64,000 nt of DNA from contig NC_132891.1 of NCBI RefSeq assembly GCF_030463535.1, forward strand, positions 7,589,622 through 7,653,621, given 5' to 3'. The notes below the pieces were generated by a model. That model saw nothing but the letters and a program-made list of their open reading frames with translations. It did no database searches and had not been told where the DNA came from. This document shows positions 1 through 11,077 of the stretch, piece by piece; the stretch's first letter is position 1, and the number at the start of each line of letters is the position of its first letter. The DNA comes from Salminus brasiliensis (Eukaryota > Chordata > Actinopteri > Characiformes > Bryconidae). Made by a program: the position numbers and the translations under genes.

Positions 1-487
1 CAGTGGGATGCCCCTCCTTTCCCAGGCTTTGTAATCTGTGCACTTGGCCTGTGTGTTCAGGCCCAGCTGGAACTGCTCAGATCTGTGGGATGAGGAGAGG
101 AAGAATGATTATTTGATCAGTATTTATTTTTTTTTTTACTTTTCCCACGAGTGCGTGTGATGCTGAGGTTCATTTTTTTAGCATCCAAGGTCTTTCAACA
201 TCACTAGTAGACGCTATCTCATTTCCTTGTGGCCGGCACAGACTGCTTTCTTTTTATTGGAGATCTGTTTCTACTCCATTCACTTGCTGTCTTGTAGAGA
301 TGACAAGGGGTCACAAGTACCTGAATGCATGTTTAAAATTTTTGTAAACTACCTAAACTATCCTGGATTTAACAAGCCAACTAAGGATCAGTATGGCATG
401 TGTGTGTACCGTGCACTATGCCAATACTGAGTAACAGCCTCTCTTCTATAAAATGTTGAAAACATTCCTATGAGACTAGAGGTTATT
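1..487. other. No gene recognised
   Basis: Unique-looking AT-rich sequence with no ORF of recognisable family and no clear repeat apart from short T runs near 127-137. Confidence 0.5.
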
Positions 488-775
488 GCATCACGTAACT
501 TTCAGGAACACTTTAATACTGTGAATGTCTGGGATTCAGATCTGGTGACTGGGAAGACCATGGTGCATCATCATGCTGGAAGTAGCCATTAGAAGATGGG
601 TAAACTGTGGGCATGAAGGGATGCACATGGTCAACAGCAATAAATTGACGATGATTGATTGGTATTAACCATGCCCCAAAATGTGCCAAGCAAACATTCC
701 CCACACCATTACCTCACCACCTGAGTGAGGATCTGTATAGATGTTCCTAATAAAGTGCTCAGTGAGTGTAGATTG
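488..775 (-). mobile_element. Internally deleted Tc1/mariner relic
   Basis: On the minus strand this begins with a Tc1-like terminal sequence (ttcctaataaagtg, read on the plus strand near 743-756), jumps to a transposase piece resembling VMVWGMF, and ends with fragments resembling YFQHDDAP and SQSPDLNP, typical of the Tc1 catalytic domain. The N-terminal DNA-binding domain and most of the catalytic core are missing, so it is non-coding today. Confidence 0.75.
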
Positions 776-1344
776 GAATGGCATAGTAAATAAACAGACC
801 AGCTCAAAAGCCTGGACATCTGTGCAGTGCAGTTTTACTGCTGCTGTAGTCTTTTACACTGTTTATTCAAGCCATACATGGACATCTATAGCTTGTAGCT
901 CATGATAAGGTTCCACGCCGCCATGTGCACCGCGTGTGACCTTGTGCAACCTGCAGAACCGCTGTGTTAGATTTCGTTGGACATTCCAATAGAAATTATG
1001 TGTCTGACATATCTGATTCAAACTCAGGCAAAGCTACTGTAAAATCTGTAGCACTAATGAACTTTGTGGGGAAGCAGAGTAAAGACTTTTAACACCACTA
1101 ACCGGATACACACTGAGAGGACATCACTCAGCCCAGTACAGGACAAAAGGTGATGGATCTATCCTTATATAACAATGGGGACACATTGGGTATGGCCACA
1201 CATGTAAAGTGACGTCACTCTGGTGTGTAAAATGTAGAAATTGAGAAGTTTAGGCTGTTTACAACTGAGATTACATTTATTTTTAAAACAGAAAGAGTGA
1301 AGTATAGAAAAAAGTGCCATTTGGTATCAGTACCGTATTCCAGG

Positions 1345-1494
1345 CACACTCTTAAAAATAAAGGTGCTTCAAATAGTTCTTTGAGTGATACCACAGAAGA
1401 ACCATTCTTGGTTCCATAAAGAACCATGTTTGTCATAGACATGGAACCAAAAGCATTGCTCAAAGAACCTTTTTGTAAGCACCTTTATTTTTTG
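1345..1494. mobile_element. MITE with inverted ends (about 150 bp)
   Basis: The left end reads cttaaaaataaaggtgctt and the right end aagcacctttatttttt, forming an imperfect terminal inverted repeat. The interior carries paired gaaccat/ggttc words that also fold back. I recognise this as a non-autonomous DNA element common in fish; the superfamily is not resolved from sequence alone. Related pieces occur near 30.05-30.47, 31.0 and 32.7-33.3 kb. Confidence 0.7.
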
Positions 1495-3064
1495 GATTAT
1501 TGGTTTAAATGTGAACAATACCCAACCCTACTCAGGATAGCGATCTAAGGATCTGAGCATCTAAAAGATGCACCCAAACTATTCAAACCCACTACTGTGG
1601 TTTGTTACGGAATTGGATCTGATTCATTCTTTTTTCTAACCCCAGTGTTTTCTGCTATTATCGACCTGATACTGATACCCATCCCTGACATTACGCCATC
1701 TTTATTAATGATTTCCAATTCATGGTTACGCTTCTAATTACTTTTTTATGCTACAGTTCATCTTGTGTCATGGCTAAGAGTAAGTTACATAAGCTTGACA
1801 CAACCAATGGATTAGCGACCACTGACTCCCTCTACTTTTACCCTTACTGTTTCTATTATAGTCTCTCTTTAACAAGCTCATGGCTGCTTTACCAACCAAT
1901 GGATATCATGGAAGCTTTTAATGTGAGTCTCTGAATAAGGAAGAACGTTTCTAATCTTCTAATTGATTTTCTTTATTATTTTTCTCATTAAAATCTACAC
2001 ACACACACACATAAACACACATGCATACTTTCACACATACTTTACACACCTACACACATTTGGCTTGGCTTTGTTTCGAGGTTAGGAAAATACAACATGA
2101 GCCCATGAGCCCTTGTTTGCATTCTGATGTTATGGATGCATTATATTGACATTTGCATGGACTGTTGGATAAAGTTCATCCAGTGCTCTTCATAACATGG
2201 CAACAAATAAGCAGTTTGGTCCCCGAGACAATAAAACGGGCCAAGATCATGGTTATAATCCATTTTTTTCAGAATAAAAAAAGAGTCCTGTGCGAGGAGG
2301 AGACACCAATTCTACATGAAGTGATGCTGTAGTTCCTGAGACCATTGTAGTTCCTCTGCATTCATCTGTGCCACAAAGCACAAAGCCATCATCTGATGGA
2401 CGTTACTTCACTTCTTCTAGTCAAAATGACATATTAATCCCAAAAGAATTTGTGTAACTTCTTTACATCACAGCCTTGGTACCATGAGCATATGACACCA
2501 GAGCATATTTTACTTTTGAAAATCAATAATGCAAGATTAGCATGGCCTCTGATAGGACTGCTAGAGGGCTTTTGGAGGCTGAGGGCGTTTTCACACCTAT
2601 GGTGGGTTTGCTCTGGTCCGAATCAGTTAGTGAATGTTAACTTGGAGTGTTTTCCTTTTGGTTTGATTTGGCAGGAGCAAGACATTGAATACAGATGAAG
2701 GTCCTGTGTTCTGGACTAGTGCAGATTTCTGGAGCTTTAACATGGAGCAACGGCAGAGGTGGCATTTGTTTATAGCCGTAGTGACAAACCACAAACAAAC
2801 TGGTCCAGAGTTAGTTAGTCAAGTTGTCAAAAGTGTCAAATGCCCTTAGATCATTTAAAGTACATAATGTAAATAAACATCAAATAAACATGTAAATAAA
2901 TATCCAAGATCTAAATCCAACATCCAAGAAGAACCAAGATGTCCAAGCTGCTTCTTGCTGTACGTATTTAAAATAATCTTTTTGATATAGTTTTGACCAT
3001 AACGTCATCCAAGCAACCTTATTGCAGGGCAAAAGGAAGTTGCCAGTTACGTTTAAACAAACTT
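1495..3064. other. Intergenic sequence, no gene recognised
   Basis: Contains a short CA-rich tract (about 1997-2062) and, near 2580-2850, a piece beginning gggcgttttcacacctatgg that resembles the ends of elements at 20.9-21.1 and 31.9-32.4 kb. No exon-like ORF was found. Confidence 0.45.
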
Positions 3065-3720
3065 CTCCCTGTGCCTTTAGCTGCTGCCAATTCCTCAAGC
3101 TGCTACCTGTCCCTTCAGATGCTGCCAGTCCCTTTAGCTGCTGCCAGTCTCATCCGTTTCTGCCAGTCCCTTTAACTGCTGCCAGTTTCATCCGTTGCTG
3201 CCTATCTCTTTAGCTGGTGCTTGTACCTTCAGCTGCTGGTAGTCCTTTTAGCTGATTCCAGTCCCATCAGCTGCTGCCTGTTTCTTTAGCTAATGCCTGT
3301 CCCTTTAGCTACTAACTGTCCCTTTAGCCGCTAACTGTCCTTATAGATGCTGCCAGTCACATCAGCTTCTGCCTGTGTCTTTAGCTGCTACTGCCCCTGT
3401 TAGCTGCTACCTGTCCCTTTAGCTGCTGCCAGTCCTTTTAGCTAATGCAATTCCCATCAGCTGCTGCCTGTGTCTTTAGCTGCTACTGCCCCTGTTAGCT
3501 GCTACTGCCCCTGTTAGTTGCTACTGCCCCTGTTAGCTGCTACCTGTCCCTTTAGCTGCTACCAGTCTATTTAGCTGATGCAAGTCCCATCAGCTGCTGC
3601 CTGTCCCTTTAGCTGCTTCCAGTTCCTTCAGCAGCTGCCAGTCCCTTTAGCTGCAGGCAGTGTCTGTAGCATGCTTTCTGTCACCTTTGGCTGCCATTCA
3701 TTTTTTAACTGCTGCTTTTT
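3065..3720. repeat. 19-bp minisatellite beside the ankrd33b stop codon
   Basis: About 34 head-to-tail units of 19 bases with consensus gctgccagtccctttagct, varying mainly in the middle. It starts about 60 bases past the ankrd33b stop, so it probably lies in that gene's 3' untranslated region. There the transcript would read the purine-richer complement. Short ORFs here are repeat artefacts rich in Ala, Ser, Cys and Pro. Confidence 0.85.
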
Positions 3721-3778
3721 TGGACCCGAAATGCTTGTAGGTTTGTTTGCACATGTCCATTGTCCAGTGGCAGTCTGT

Positions 3779-4611
3779 TCACTTTTTTCCCTTCTTTTTA
3801 GACTCTTTGTCTGCCTTCTCCTTCTCTGCCTTCTCCTTCTCCAGCCGTTTCTTCTCCCTTTTCTTCTCTTCTTTGGCCTCCTTGTACTTCCAAACCGGTG
3901 GCTCCAGATAACCTTTAGTCATCTTCTTCTTCTTCTCCTTCTTGGGTGTGGCCTCGGTGGACTTGGTGACTTTAATTTGAGGGACACATCCTGAGGGGAA
4001 GACGCTGTTTCTGCGTGCTATGCTGCGCGGGACGAACCTGCGTACGCCGTTCGAGGCTATGGAGAGCATGCTGCCCCTTCGCTCTGTGTCTGAGCAACAG
4101 GAGGCCAGCGACACTGAGGCGGTCGAACTGATTGAAGTGGAGGCTGAAGAAATGGAGCCGTTGCTATGGCGCACTGCTCGTTCCGCCAGCTCTTTGCCTG
4201 GGTTTTGCTCCAACAGGTCAGGCACGGCCAGGCGTCTCTTGCCAATCTCCGGTGGACTGGTGGGACAAAGCGGCCGGCAGCCAGTGACTACCAGGGGGCT
4301 ATGTATGCTGGTGGTGATGCGCACCATGTGGTCCAGGACACCGTTCTCTTGGGGGTCTTGCGGGAAGTTGAAAGTAAAGGTGGATTTCAGCCGATGGGCA
4401 ACCCTTTGCCCTGCACTTTTCGTGGACGTGGCCTTGGCTACCAGCTCCTTCAGTTCTGGCCACTCTGGGACAAAGCTTTCACAGAACTGCTCTGCGCAGG
4501 GCCGGCTGGCCAGCTGCCTGAGTCTGCTGAAAGTCTCAAAGTGTCCTGTCTTTAGTGCCCATTCCTTCACGTCCTTCCCCCGTGTTGCATCCACTGCAGT
4601 CCAGTCAGCAC
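3779..4611 (-). CDS. ankrd33b: ankrd33b coding exon 4 (terminal)
   Basis: The acceptor ttttctcag precedes base 4611 and the stop TGA lies at 3781-3779. It encodes residues 185-460: the last ankyrin element (ADWTAVDATRGKDVKEWALKT), the family-specific linker (RPCAEQF...PEWPELKELV), a Ser-rich middle (SISSASTSISSTASVSLAS), and the Lys/Glu-rich end. The first in-frame residue after the acceptor is not Met, so this is an internal-to-terminal exon and not a separate gene. GC content is clearly higher than in the surrounding DNA. Confidence 0.9.
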
Positions 4612-7600
4612 CTGAGAAAAAGCGAGATAGGAATAAAGGTCACAGTCACAATATTAATCAAACAATCTTCCTATTATGCAAAGCTAAGCTATGCATATAC
4701 CTTTGATAACTGTAGTAGAGAACAATAAACTAGGAAATCAAACAAAACATGCATTTAAACGGGTGACCTGTTTTGTATTGACGAAAAACCAATAGAAGAA
4801 TTTAACATTTGCATTATCGTATGTGTGTATCTACACCAATCAACCATAACATTATTACCACCTGCCTAATATTGACTATATAAAATGGCTATATGTGTGC
4901 TGTGTGCACTATGAACCCTGGGCCCCATCACCACCACGGTAAAGAAATCAGAGTTGGTAAGTTTCTTTAGACTGCACCATTTCACACCAAATTACTCTAA
5001 TTACTAATTTGTCAACTTCTCAATGATTAAGTAATGGGGAATTCCCTATTATGTGATTAAATTTAGTCAAAATATGGGAACCCAGTCCCCAGGAAGAACC
5101 ACTGCTCTAGCAGAATCACTGCTCGGGAGAACCACTGCTCTAGCAGAACCACTGCTCTAACAGAACCACTGCTATAGCAGAATCACTGCTCTAGCAGAAC
5201 CACTGCTCTCGGGGAAAACCACTGCTATAGCAGAATCACTGCTCTAGCAGAACCACTGCTCTCGGGGAAAACCACTGCTATAGCAGAATCACTGCTCTCG
5301 GGGAAAACCACTGCTATAGCAGAATCACTGCTCGGGGAAATCACTGCTATAGCAGAATCACTGCTCGGGGAAAACCACTGCTCGGGGAAAACCACTGCTA
5401 TAGCAGAATCACTGCTTGGGGAGAACCACTGCTCTGGGTGAGTCACTGCTATAGCAGAATCACTGCTCGCGGAGAATCACTGCTCCAGCAGAATCACTGC
5501 TTTAGCAGAATCACTGCTCGAGGAGAACTGCTCTGGGAGAATCACTGCTTTAGCAGAATCACTGCTCGAGGAGAACTGCTCTGGGAGAATCACTGCTTTA
5601 GCAGAATCACTGCTCGAGGAGAACTGCTCTGGGAGAATCACTGCTCTAGCAGAATCACTGCTTGGGGAGAACCACTGCTCTATGGTGTTTTAAAATGTAT
5701 TATAATACATTAGAAAAAACAACATTGTTGCCCCCTCATGTGGCCACTAAAGGAACAGTTTTCAACAAAAAGTTCTGAAGGAACAGGTTTTCACACTAAG
5801 TTGTGGGCCATTGACAGTTTTGTAATATTGGTATTTTCGTCCTGGTTTATGGAGTGTGTTGTAATGTATTACTACTTTTTGTCAGATTAGTTTACAGTGG
5901 CATGTAAATGCCTGGACACTCCTGGTCAGAACATCTGTTACTGAAAATAGTTAAGCGAGTTGAAGATAAACTGATCTCCAAAAGGCATAAAGTTAAACAT
6001 CAAACATTCCTTTCACCAATATAAGAGCACAGTGCAGAGGTTTGGGTACCCCAAGAGATGTGAGCTCTCAGATAACCAAAATCTCAGAACTCTCAAAAGA
6101 GCAGTGCAGTATGACGGCCCAAGTATAACTAGAAGCCTCACAGAACTAGAAGACTTTTGTAAGAAAGATAAAAATCATCCAAACAAGAACAAAGTACAAG
6201 CTGTGATACTTGCCAAAGGGAACTGACCAAGCAGGCTGCCCACGTGTTTGCTTTTCCTTTTTTGTTATTTTGTAAAAGGTAGAAATAAAAAAGTTATGTT
6301 GCTTATAATTTTGTAAAAAATGGAAATCAGAAAATCAAGTCATCCATTACTTTCTTTGCACTGTATCAGATCAATTGACCAGGGGTGCTCACACTTGTTC
6401 ATGTCATTGTGTGTTTTCTCCAGTGTGAAGCAAACAACCTTGTTTGTTCCTTCTCAGAGGTGTTAGGTGTGACGTAGAGGCTTTTAATTCATGATTACTG
6501 AAGTGAAGTAATTGATCACAGGATTAACTGTTCAGCTGCTGTTGGTCAGTCCTAGTGTTTTCCTCTTAGAATTAAACAGGCTGTGTTTTTAAGACTGATG
6601 CGGTATATGTAAAGGGCCTCTGGTCTGACCAGCTGTGCTGTATTGTGCCTGGTTCAAAAAGCAGTGTGTTCTGTGTCTGACAGGCCCAAAATGATATTAC
6701 AAACTTCTATTACCAGAGAATTGCCCCTGTAGTTATTAATACACCTTAGTGGGTATTAAGCCATGAAGTGTTAAGGGATTAAAAGGCACATTAAATTCTT
6801 AATAACTTGCACTTAAACGTCTGTAGACTGGTCTACATGTGCAGCCAAATTCCATACATAGACAGTATGGACTGAGGAATGAACTGTATATTTTTTGAAG
6901 CTTACATAGCTATCACTTAAGTTTTTTTTTTTAAAGCAGCATTATGGGAGAATTGATATTTCTTGCTCTTGGGATCTTTCTATAGATGGGAAGTGGAATT
7001 AGAGTGCTTACATATACATTTCTGGACAAGCTGAGAGATACAGAACCAGCACCTGGAGTGGAAGAAGCGTGCGTCCAACTCTGGACACCGTAGAGTAATA
7101 TTACAGGATTTACATGAATATGCAGTTTCCACCAGTGTTGTCCTGCCCACTTGTCCAAAGATACATTGCATTGCAGTTAGCAAGGTTCCAGACCCAGAGT
7201 AGCAATGACAGAGCCATTATTGATTTCGAAATAATGCTACATAATGTTGCTTTAGTAGTCTGATGTAATATTAAAAGACATGAGCTTTAAAAAAACTAAA
7301 CCAAGGAAATTATTTCAAGGGAACCAAGGGAATTATTTTTCTCCTCTTGTGCTTCTTGGGTTTAGTTGGCCAGAAATAGATCAATGTAACTAAACTGACC
7401 TCTGCTGCCTTTGCTGCACTAGCAATAAGTACGACTGGAAAGTCTCCAGAGGGACTTTAAATAAGTCCTGATAAGTCCACGCAGGCCTAATCCAGTGCTC
7501 TGTGAGACGGCACTTAGATTAGCTGTGGGATCAGGAAACAAAATGTCCTCAGATTTGACTTTTTAAACCTGCCTGTGCTTGCCTCATGCTATAGTAACAT

Positions 7601-9186
7601 ACCATGGGAAGGCGCGTTTGGGTCCAGTCTTGTGTGGGTCAGGCGGAAAATAATCACGTGTTATTTTCTGTTTTTTCTGTGTTCAAGTGTTTTCTAATTT
7701 TACAGCATATGGAAGCCTTTCAAATACAAGAAATTACTCAGAACTGAAAGTCTGTTGGTTTATAAGCAGGCCTCTGACTGGGAGGTTCTGTATTCTTTCT
7801 TCTACATTTTGTGTACATTATACATTACATGGCCAAGCATTTGTGACACCTGCTCATCCTGTCCCTCCCAAAATCAAGGACACAGTCCTCTCTCCTCACA
7901 TTTACAGCATTACAGCACAGGAGTTAGAAATCTTGCCCAATAACTTTTACTGGTGTAGTGAGGTGTGTTTGCCCAGCAAGGGAATTTAACCCTACTCTGC
8001 CAGGACAAGACAGTGGTGTTACCCACTAGGAGCTCCATCACTCCAGAGAATGGCTCCGTACCCCTCTAGCTAATGCTGGGCATTGTGCATGGTGGCCTTA
8101 GGTTCATGTACAACTGCTCCAGAACATTTTGTTCTATCGGCACTGCTTCTCTATTACACATTACATTATTACACAAACTGTGTGTACACAACTAGCCGTT
8201 TATGTCAGTAATGGGTGCACCATAAAGTAACTCTAATCTGCTTAAAACCATATAGACAAGCCACAAAAGCCTTTGGAGCAGCATTATGTCTGGAAATATT
8301 GGATAATGTGACTAGGTTAAAGATAATCTCACTTGCCAGGATACATTGTAATCCTTGAAATGCACACAATACAAACAATGCATAACAGCAGTTCAGTACC
8401 TGCCATGATCAGTGAAGCCACGCAGTCATTGTTACCCTGTATGGCTGCTTTAATGAGAGCAGTGAAGCCACGGTTGTCCCGGAGCTCAGTTTCCACGCCC
8501 GAGAAGAAGTTGAGGATGTAATTTAGGATATTCACAAACCCTGTGGTGAGACAGGACAATGGTATTCAGTTTTAGGAAGGTTTTTTATTTATTAGATCCC
8601 AAAACATTCAAACAAAAAAATGTTCCTAATGTTCCTACCAGCCTGTGCTGCAATCATGAGTGCCGTGTTGCCGTCGTTGTCTTGGTGATTGATGTCCAGA
8701 TATGGACACCTGTTCAGCCCATACACAATATCTACAAATCCTTTGGAAACGGCCAACATCAAGCCATTCTGTGAAAGAGCAGAGTAAAACACAGCAGTGT
8801 TATGATTTCAGGCCTTGTGAGGGTCCCGGGAGGTCTTTATTGGGCCTTTTACACTACTAGAATACCAATTTAGCTGAAGGTGTGGTCCATTAAGTCACAA
8901 TGCCTACCCTGCCGTTGATGTCCAACTCCATGACTTCGTCCCTTGTGACGCCCCTCTCAAGCACTCTTCGGAGTGCTGAGGCCTGGTTCTTGAAGCAGGC
9001 TTGGTACAGGGTGTTGGCCGACCCCTCTTCATTGTCCTCCCGCTCGTAATCGGGAAGGACAGAGTCATCTGAAAGCAAACTCCCAGAGTCCGAGTCATGT
9101 CCAGAAGCATACAACTCTGAGGCATCCTCATCTGGACCGGCGCCCAGAATGGGGTCCTCCTGCACAATGACTTTGGCCTCAGCCAT
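3779..9186 (-). CDS. ankrd33b: ankrd33b-like ankyrin repeat protein, four coding exons, 460 aa
   Basis: Joining 9186-8908, 8768-8639, 8540-8400 and 4611-3779 on the minus strand gives one open frame of 1383 bases (460 residues plus TGA). Every junction has AG/GT ends and compatible phases (0, 1, 1). Residues 1-55 are acidic and serine-rich. Residues about 55-205 form ankyrin repeats with hallmark stretches DGNTALMIAAQAG (125-137) and RGFTALIKAA (160-169), then GADWTAVDATRG from 184. A conserved family region follows (PEWPELKELV, later ENGVLDHMV). The last 45 residues are a Lys/Glu helix, probably coiled coil, ending in KKKGKK. The order and the C-terminal tail match ANKRD33B better than ANKRD33; human ANKRD33B is about 494 residues as I recall. 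The paralogue ANKRD33 is described as a photoreceptor protein, but the cellular role of 33B is poorly known. I took the first ATG in the open exon. Which teleost duplicate (ba or bb) this is cannot be told here. Confidence 0.9.
4831..4880 (+). mobile_element. Tc1-type terminus fragment
   Basis: The string accataacattattaccacc followed by tgcctaatattg matches the terminal sequence of a common fish Tc1-like element whose other end (taatgttatggctgat) is seen near 38450. It is a solitary fragment. Confidence 0.6.
5096..5690. repeat. Minisatellite of about 15-19 bp units, palindromic core
   Basis: Imperfect units of the form agaatcactgctctagc and agaaccactgctcgggga run for about 590 bases. Many unit joins create the perfect palindrome ctgctatagcag, so either strand could fold into serial hairpins. 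It lies in intron 3 of ankrd33b. The small ORFs across it (LLWENHCFSRITARGE type) are repeat translations. Confidence 0.9.
5896..6415 (+). mobile_element. Internally deleted Tc1-like relic
   Basis: The left end (ggcatgtaaatgcctggaca) and right end (ccaggggtgctcacactt) are imperfect inverted repeats of the fish Tc1 type. Most of the transposase is gone: after the left arm only the last part survives (about 6090-6226, LKRAVQYDGP...LTELEDFCKKDKN), with a frame ending at 6226. The body is about one third of a complete element. Confidence 0.75.
6570..6700 (+). repeat. Dispersed repeat copy (pair with 57741-57965)
   Basis: The series tttttaagactgatgcggta ... ttcaaaaagcag is shared with 57741-57850 (tttctttaagactgaggtat ... 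ttcaaaaagcag). Family unknown; probably a non-autonomous DNA transposon fragment. Confidence 0.5.
6931..7254 (+). mobile_element. MITE, TTAAAG-ended family, copy 1
   Basis: Starts ttaaagcagcattatg and ends cataatgttgcttta, a terminal inverted repeat of about 16 bases. The interior contains acaagctgagagatacagaa, also seen (with changes) at 58.1 kb and in inverse orientation at 32.5 and 59.4 kb. No coding capacity. Confidence 0.7.
7827..8250 (+). mobile_element. Degenerate copy of a Tc1-ended MITE
   Basis: Shares word order with the copies at 11078-11461 and 30541-30975: catttgtgacacctgctcat, then tacccctctagct, ggttcatgt, ctgctccagaa, cactgcttctcta and gtcagtaatgggtgca. It lies in intron 3 of ankrd33b and is the most diverged copy in the window. 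Confidence 0.55.
8400..8540 (-). CDS. ankrd33b: ankrd33b coding exon 3
   Basis: The acceptor caccacag precedes base 8540 and the donor g|gtactg follows base 8400. The exon is 141 bases, phase 1 at both ends, and encodes residues 138-183: another ankyrin repeat (ELRDNRGFTALIKAAIQGNN) closing with SLIMA, which continues as GADW in exon 4. Confidence 0.9.
8639..8768 (-). CDS. ankrd33b: ankrd33b coding exon 2
   Basis: The acceptor tttcacag precedes base 8768 and the donor g|gtagga follows base 8639. The 130-base exon starts in phase 0 and ends in phase 1. It encodes residues 94-136, including NGLMLAVSKGFVDIV and INHQDNDGNTALMIAAQA, the most typical ankyrin repeat of the protein. Confidence 0.9.
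8908..9186 (-). CDS. ankrd33b: ankrd33b coding exon 1
   Basis: Contains residues 1-93. The exon runs from the ATG at 9184-9186 to a GT donor (gtaggc) just below 8908 and ends in phase 0 after ...LDINGR. It encodes the acidic, Ser/Asp-rich N-terminus (SDSGSLLSDDSVLPDYE) and the first ankyrin-like helix pair (TLYQACFKNQASALRRVLE). The 5' untranslated part is not delimited: about 9187-9270 could be exonic, and no TATA box is obvious. Confidence 0.88.
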
Positions 9187-9189
9187 CTG

Positions 9190-9872
9190 GCTCCTGTGAG
9201 CCAGAGATCATACACCATGTAGATGTTCCATCACTGCTTGTATTAGGGCTGCTGCCTGCCTGGGCTTCTGCAATGATAAGGTTTGAGTGGTCAGTCATTC
9301 TGCACTGTTTAACATGTTACTGCAGCTATACATTTTATGCATGTATGGGATATCCTGTGATGTCTATTCCAAAAAATTTTGAGAAGGGTTGGGTTTAATG
9401 CAACTTGGGGCTCTCTAAGACACAACTTAAAAGTTTAAACTCAGCCAATGGCCTTTGCTTTACTGAGCTTTGCAGACTCTGAGCAACTGAGTGAAACTGG
9501 CGTATACTAAAATAGAATGAAGAGCCTCAACTTCGAGCGTGAGGTGAGTGTAGTAAAGATTGACGGGTGGTAATCTGCTGAAGCTGCATTGTGCAACGTG
9601 CCACAGTGTGGCTATAATGGGCTCAGAGTCAGTAAATGTCTATACAGGAAGGTGGCCCACGGTTTGCTGAATATGGGTGTGAACTGATGAGTATATGAAA
9701 CAGCTTTCTGCAGAAGTCAAGGTTTGTAGGTATAGAGTCTGATGAAGTTGTTGATACATCAGCCCATTAATGTCTTTCAACTTGCCTGATCAATGAAATG
9801 CCATAGAACATGCTCTGATTGGTCAAAAGTAATGGCATTTTAAAACCTTAAACCTTATGTTAAACCTCAGAG
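9190..9872. other. Upstream region of ankrd33b, no further gene
   Basis: Expected to contain the ankrd33b promoter and 5' untranslated exon. I see no TATA box at a convincing position and no CpG-rich island. The sequence appears unique. Confidence 0.4.
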
Positions 9873-10369
9873 GTACAGCTCCAGTCAAAAGTTTGAACAC
9901 TCCTGGTTGAATGTTTGCTGCTCATCATTTTAAAAACATTTGATTCAAATGCTAGAGTAACCAGATTTTGGTTTTCGGACTCTGGGGACCCATGGGTATC
10001 CACCGTAATTAGAATGTCATGGCTACGACCGTGGCAGTGTATATGTGTGAGGGTGGAAATAACTCATAAACCATGTAACTACAGTTAATGTACATTACTT
10101 AATCCACATTTACTCATTTAGCAAGACCAATAAATAGCCTTAATAGCCTATATGACCAAAGCATCTCCTTTCAGTTCAACGTACAACTTAGGCCTACTTG
10201 AAACCCCCCAGACACGATGTCCTAACTATGGTGGATGGTAGATGTCTGAGTGTCCCATGTGTCCACTTTTTTGAAAATAAACACACTAGCATTTGGATCA
10301 AATGTTTTTAAGATGATGATCAGTACACATTCAACATGGTGTGTCCAAACCTTTGACTGGTACTGTACA
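9873..10369. mobile_element. MITE with 83-bp terminal inverted repeats
   Basis: The left arm (9873-9955) starts gtacagctccagtcaaaagt and the right arm (10286-10368) is its inverted copy ending ctttgactggtactgtac. The arms agree at most positions over about 83 bases. The outer motif is characteristic of vertebrate Tc1/mariner elements. The 330-base interior has no transposase. Confidence 0.8.
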
Positions 10370-11077
10370 TCTAACCGTAGCCTTTGTGTCATTTTTATGC
10401 TCAAATCAAATTAGGAAAACTTGATCTACAAAGCTGTAGGCCTTCTCACCTGTAGGCCTATTTCCCCCTAACAAACGAGAGGCAGACTGATGTAGGGGGA
10501 AAAGAAAAGATCTGAATGTCAAACAAACACCAATCACTGTAACAGTTAAGCATGTGAAGGATTTAAGCACTGGCAGAGCTGGGCTACACCTTGAGGTAAA
10601 GCTTCTAAAGGCCAGAGACAGGTCATGTGGTGCTAATAGCACATGAGGTGAAGTCAAACTGGAGCGTTTGTTACTTCACTGCTTCCCTGATGCTTACGAA
10701 CCAAACAGAACTGACTCAGCAAAGCTAGGAGCAACCTCAAACCTGGAGCAGGAATGCCTCCACATCAGTTAGGTCATTCTCCAGAAAGTAGATGATCTGT
10801 GCTCCTAAACAGTTTCTACATTTTTTGAGAACATCAGGCTTGTTAAGTATAGGTTGGTAACAGGGATGACGTCCAGGTAATAGGGTTTAGGTTCACAGCT
10901 TACGTCAGCCGTTAGACCACATGATACCTATGTAGGTCTATGTTATTCTTACATTATCAAGAGCTGTTTATCACTTACATTAAGATAACAGTTTAACAAT
11001 TGATACGTAAGGGTGACTAAATGCCAAAATGCTAAAATGACATATTTACTGAGAGAAGTTGACCAGCATCATCTTCT
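10370..11077. other. Intergenic, no gene recognised
   Basis: AT-rich unique-looking sequence. The ORF at 10406-10657 on the minus strand has no family resemblance and no splice context. Confidence 0.4.

Larger units (their letters stand above)
4612..8399 (-). other. ankrd33b intron 3 with inserted repeats
   Basis: This 3.8-kb intron accounts for the distance between the ankyrin exons and the terminal exon. It contains a Tc1 terminus fragment (about 4831-4880), a minisatellite (5096-5690), an internally deleted Tc1 relic (5896-6415), a dispersed repeat (about 6570-6700), a MITE (6931-7254) and a degenerate copy of another MITE (about 7827-8250). I saw no coding sequence inside it. Confidence 0.8.

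Noticed and set aside
4020..4706. 228-residue plus-strand ORF
   Set aside because: It is antisense to the terminal exon of ankrd33b and lacks family resemblance.
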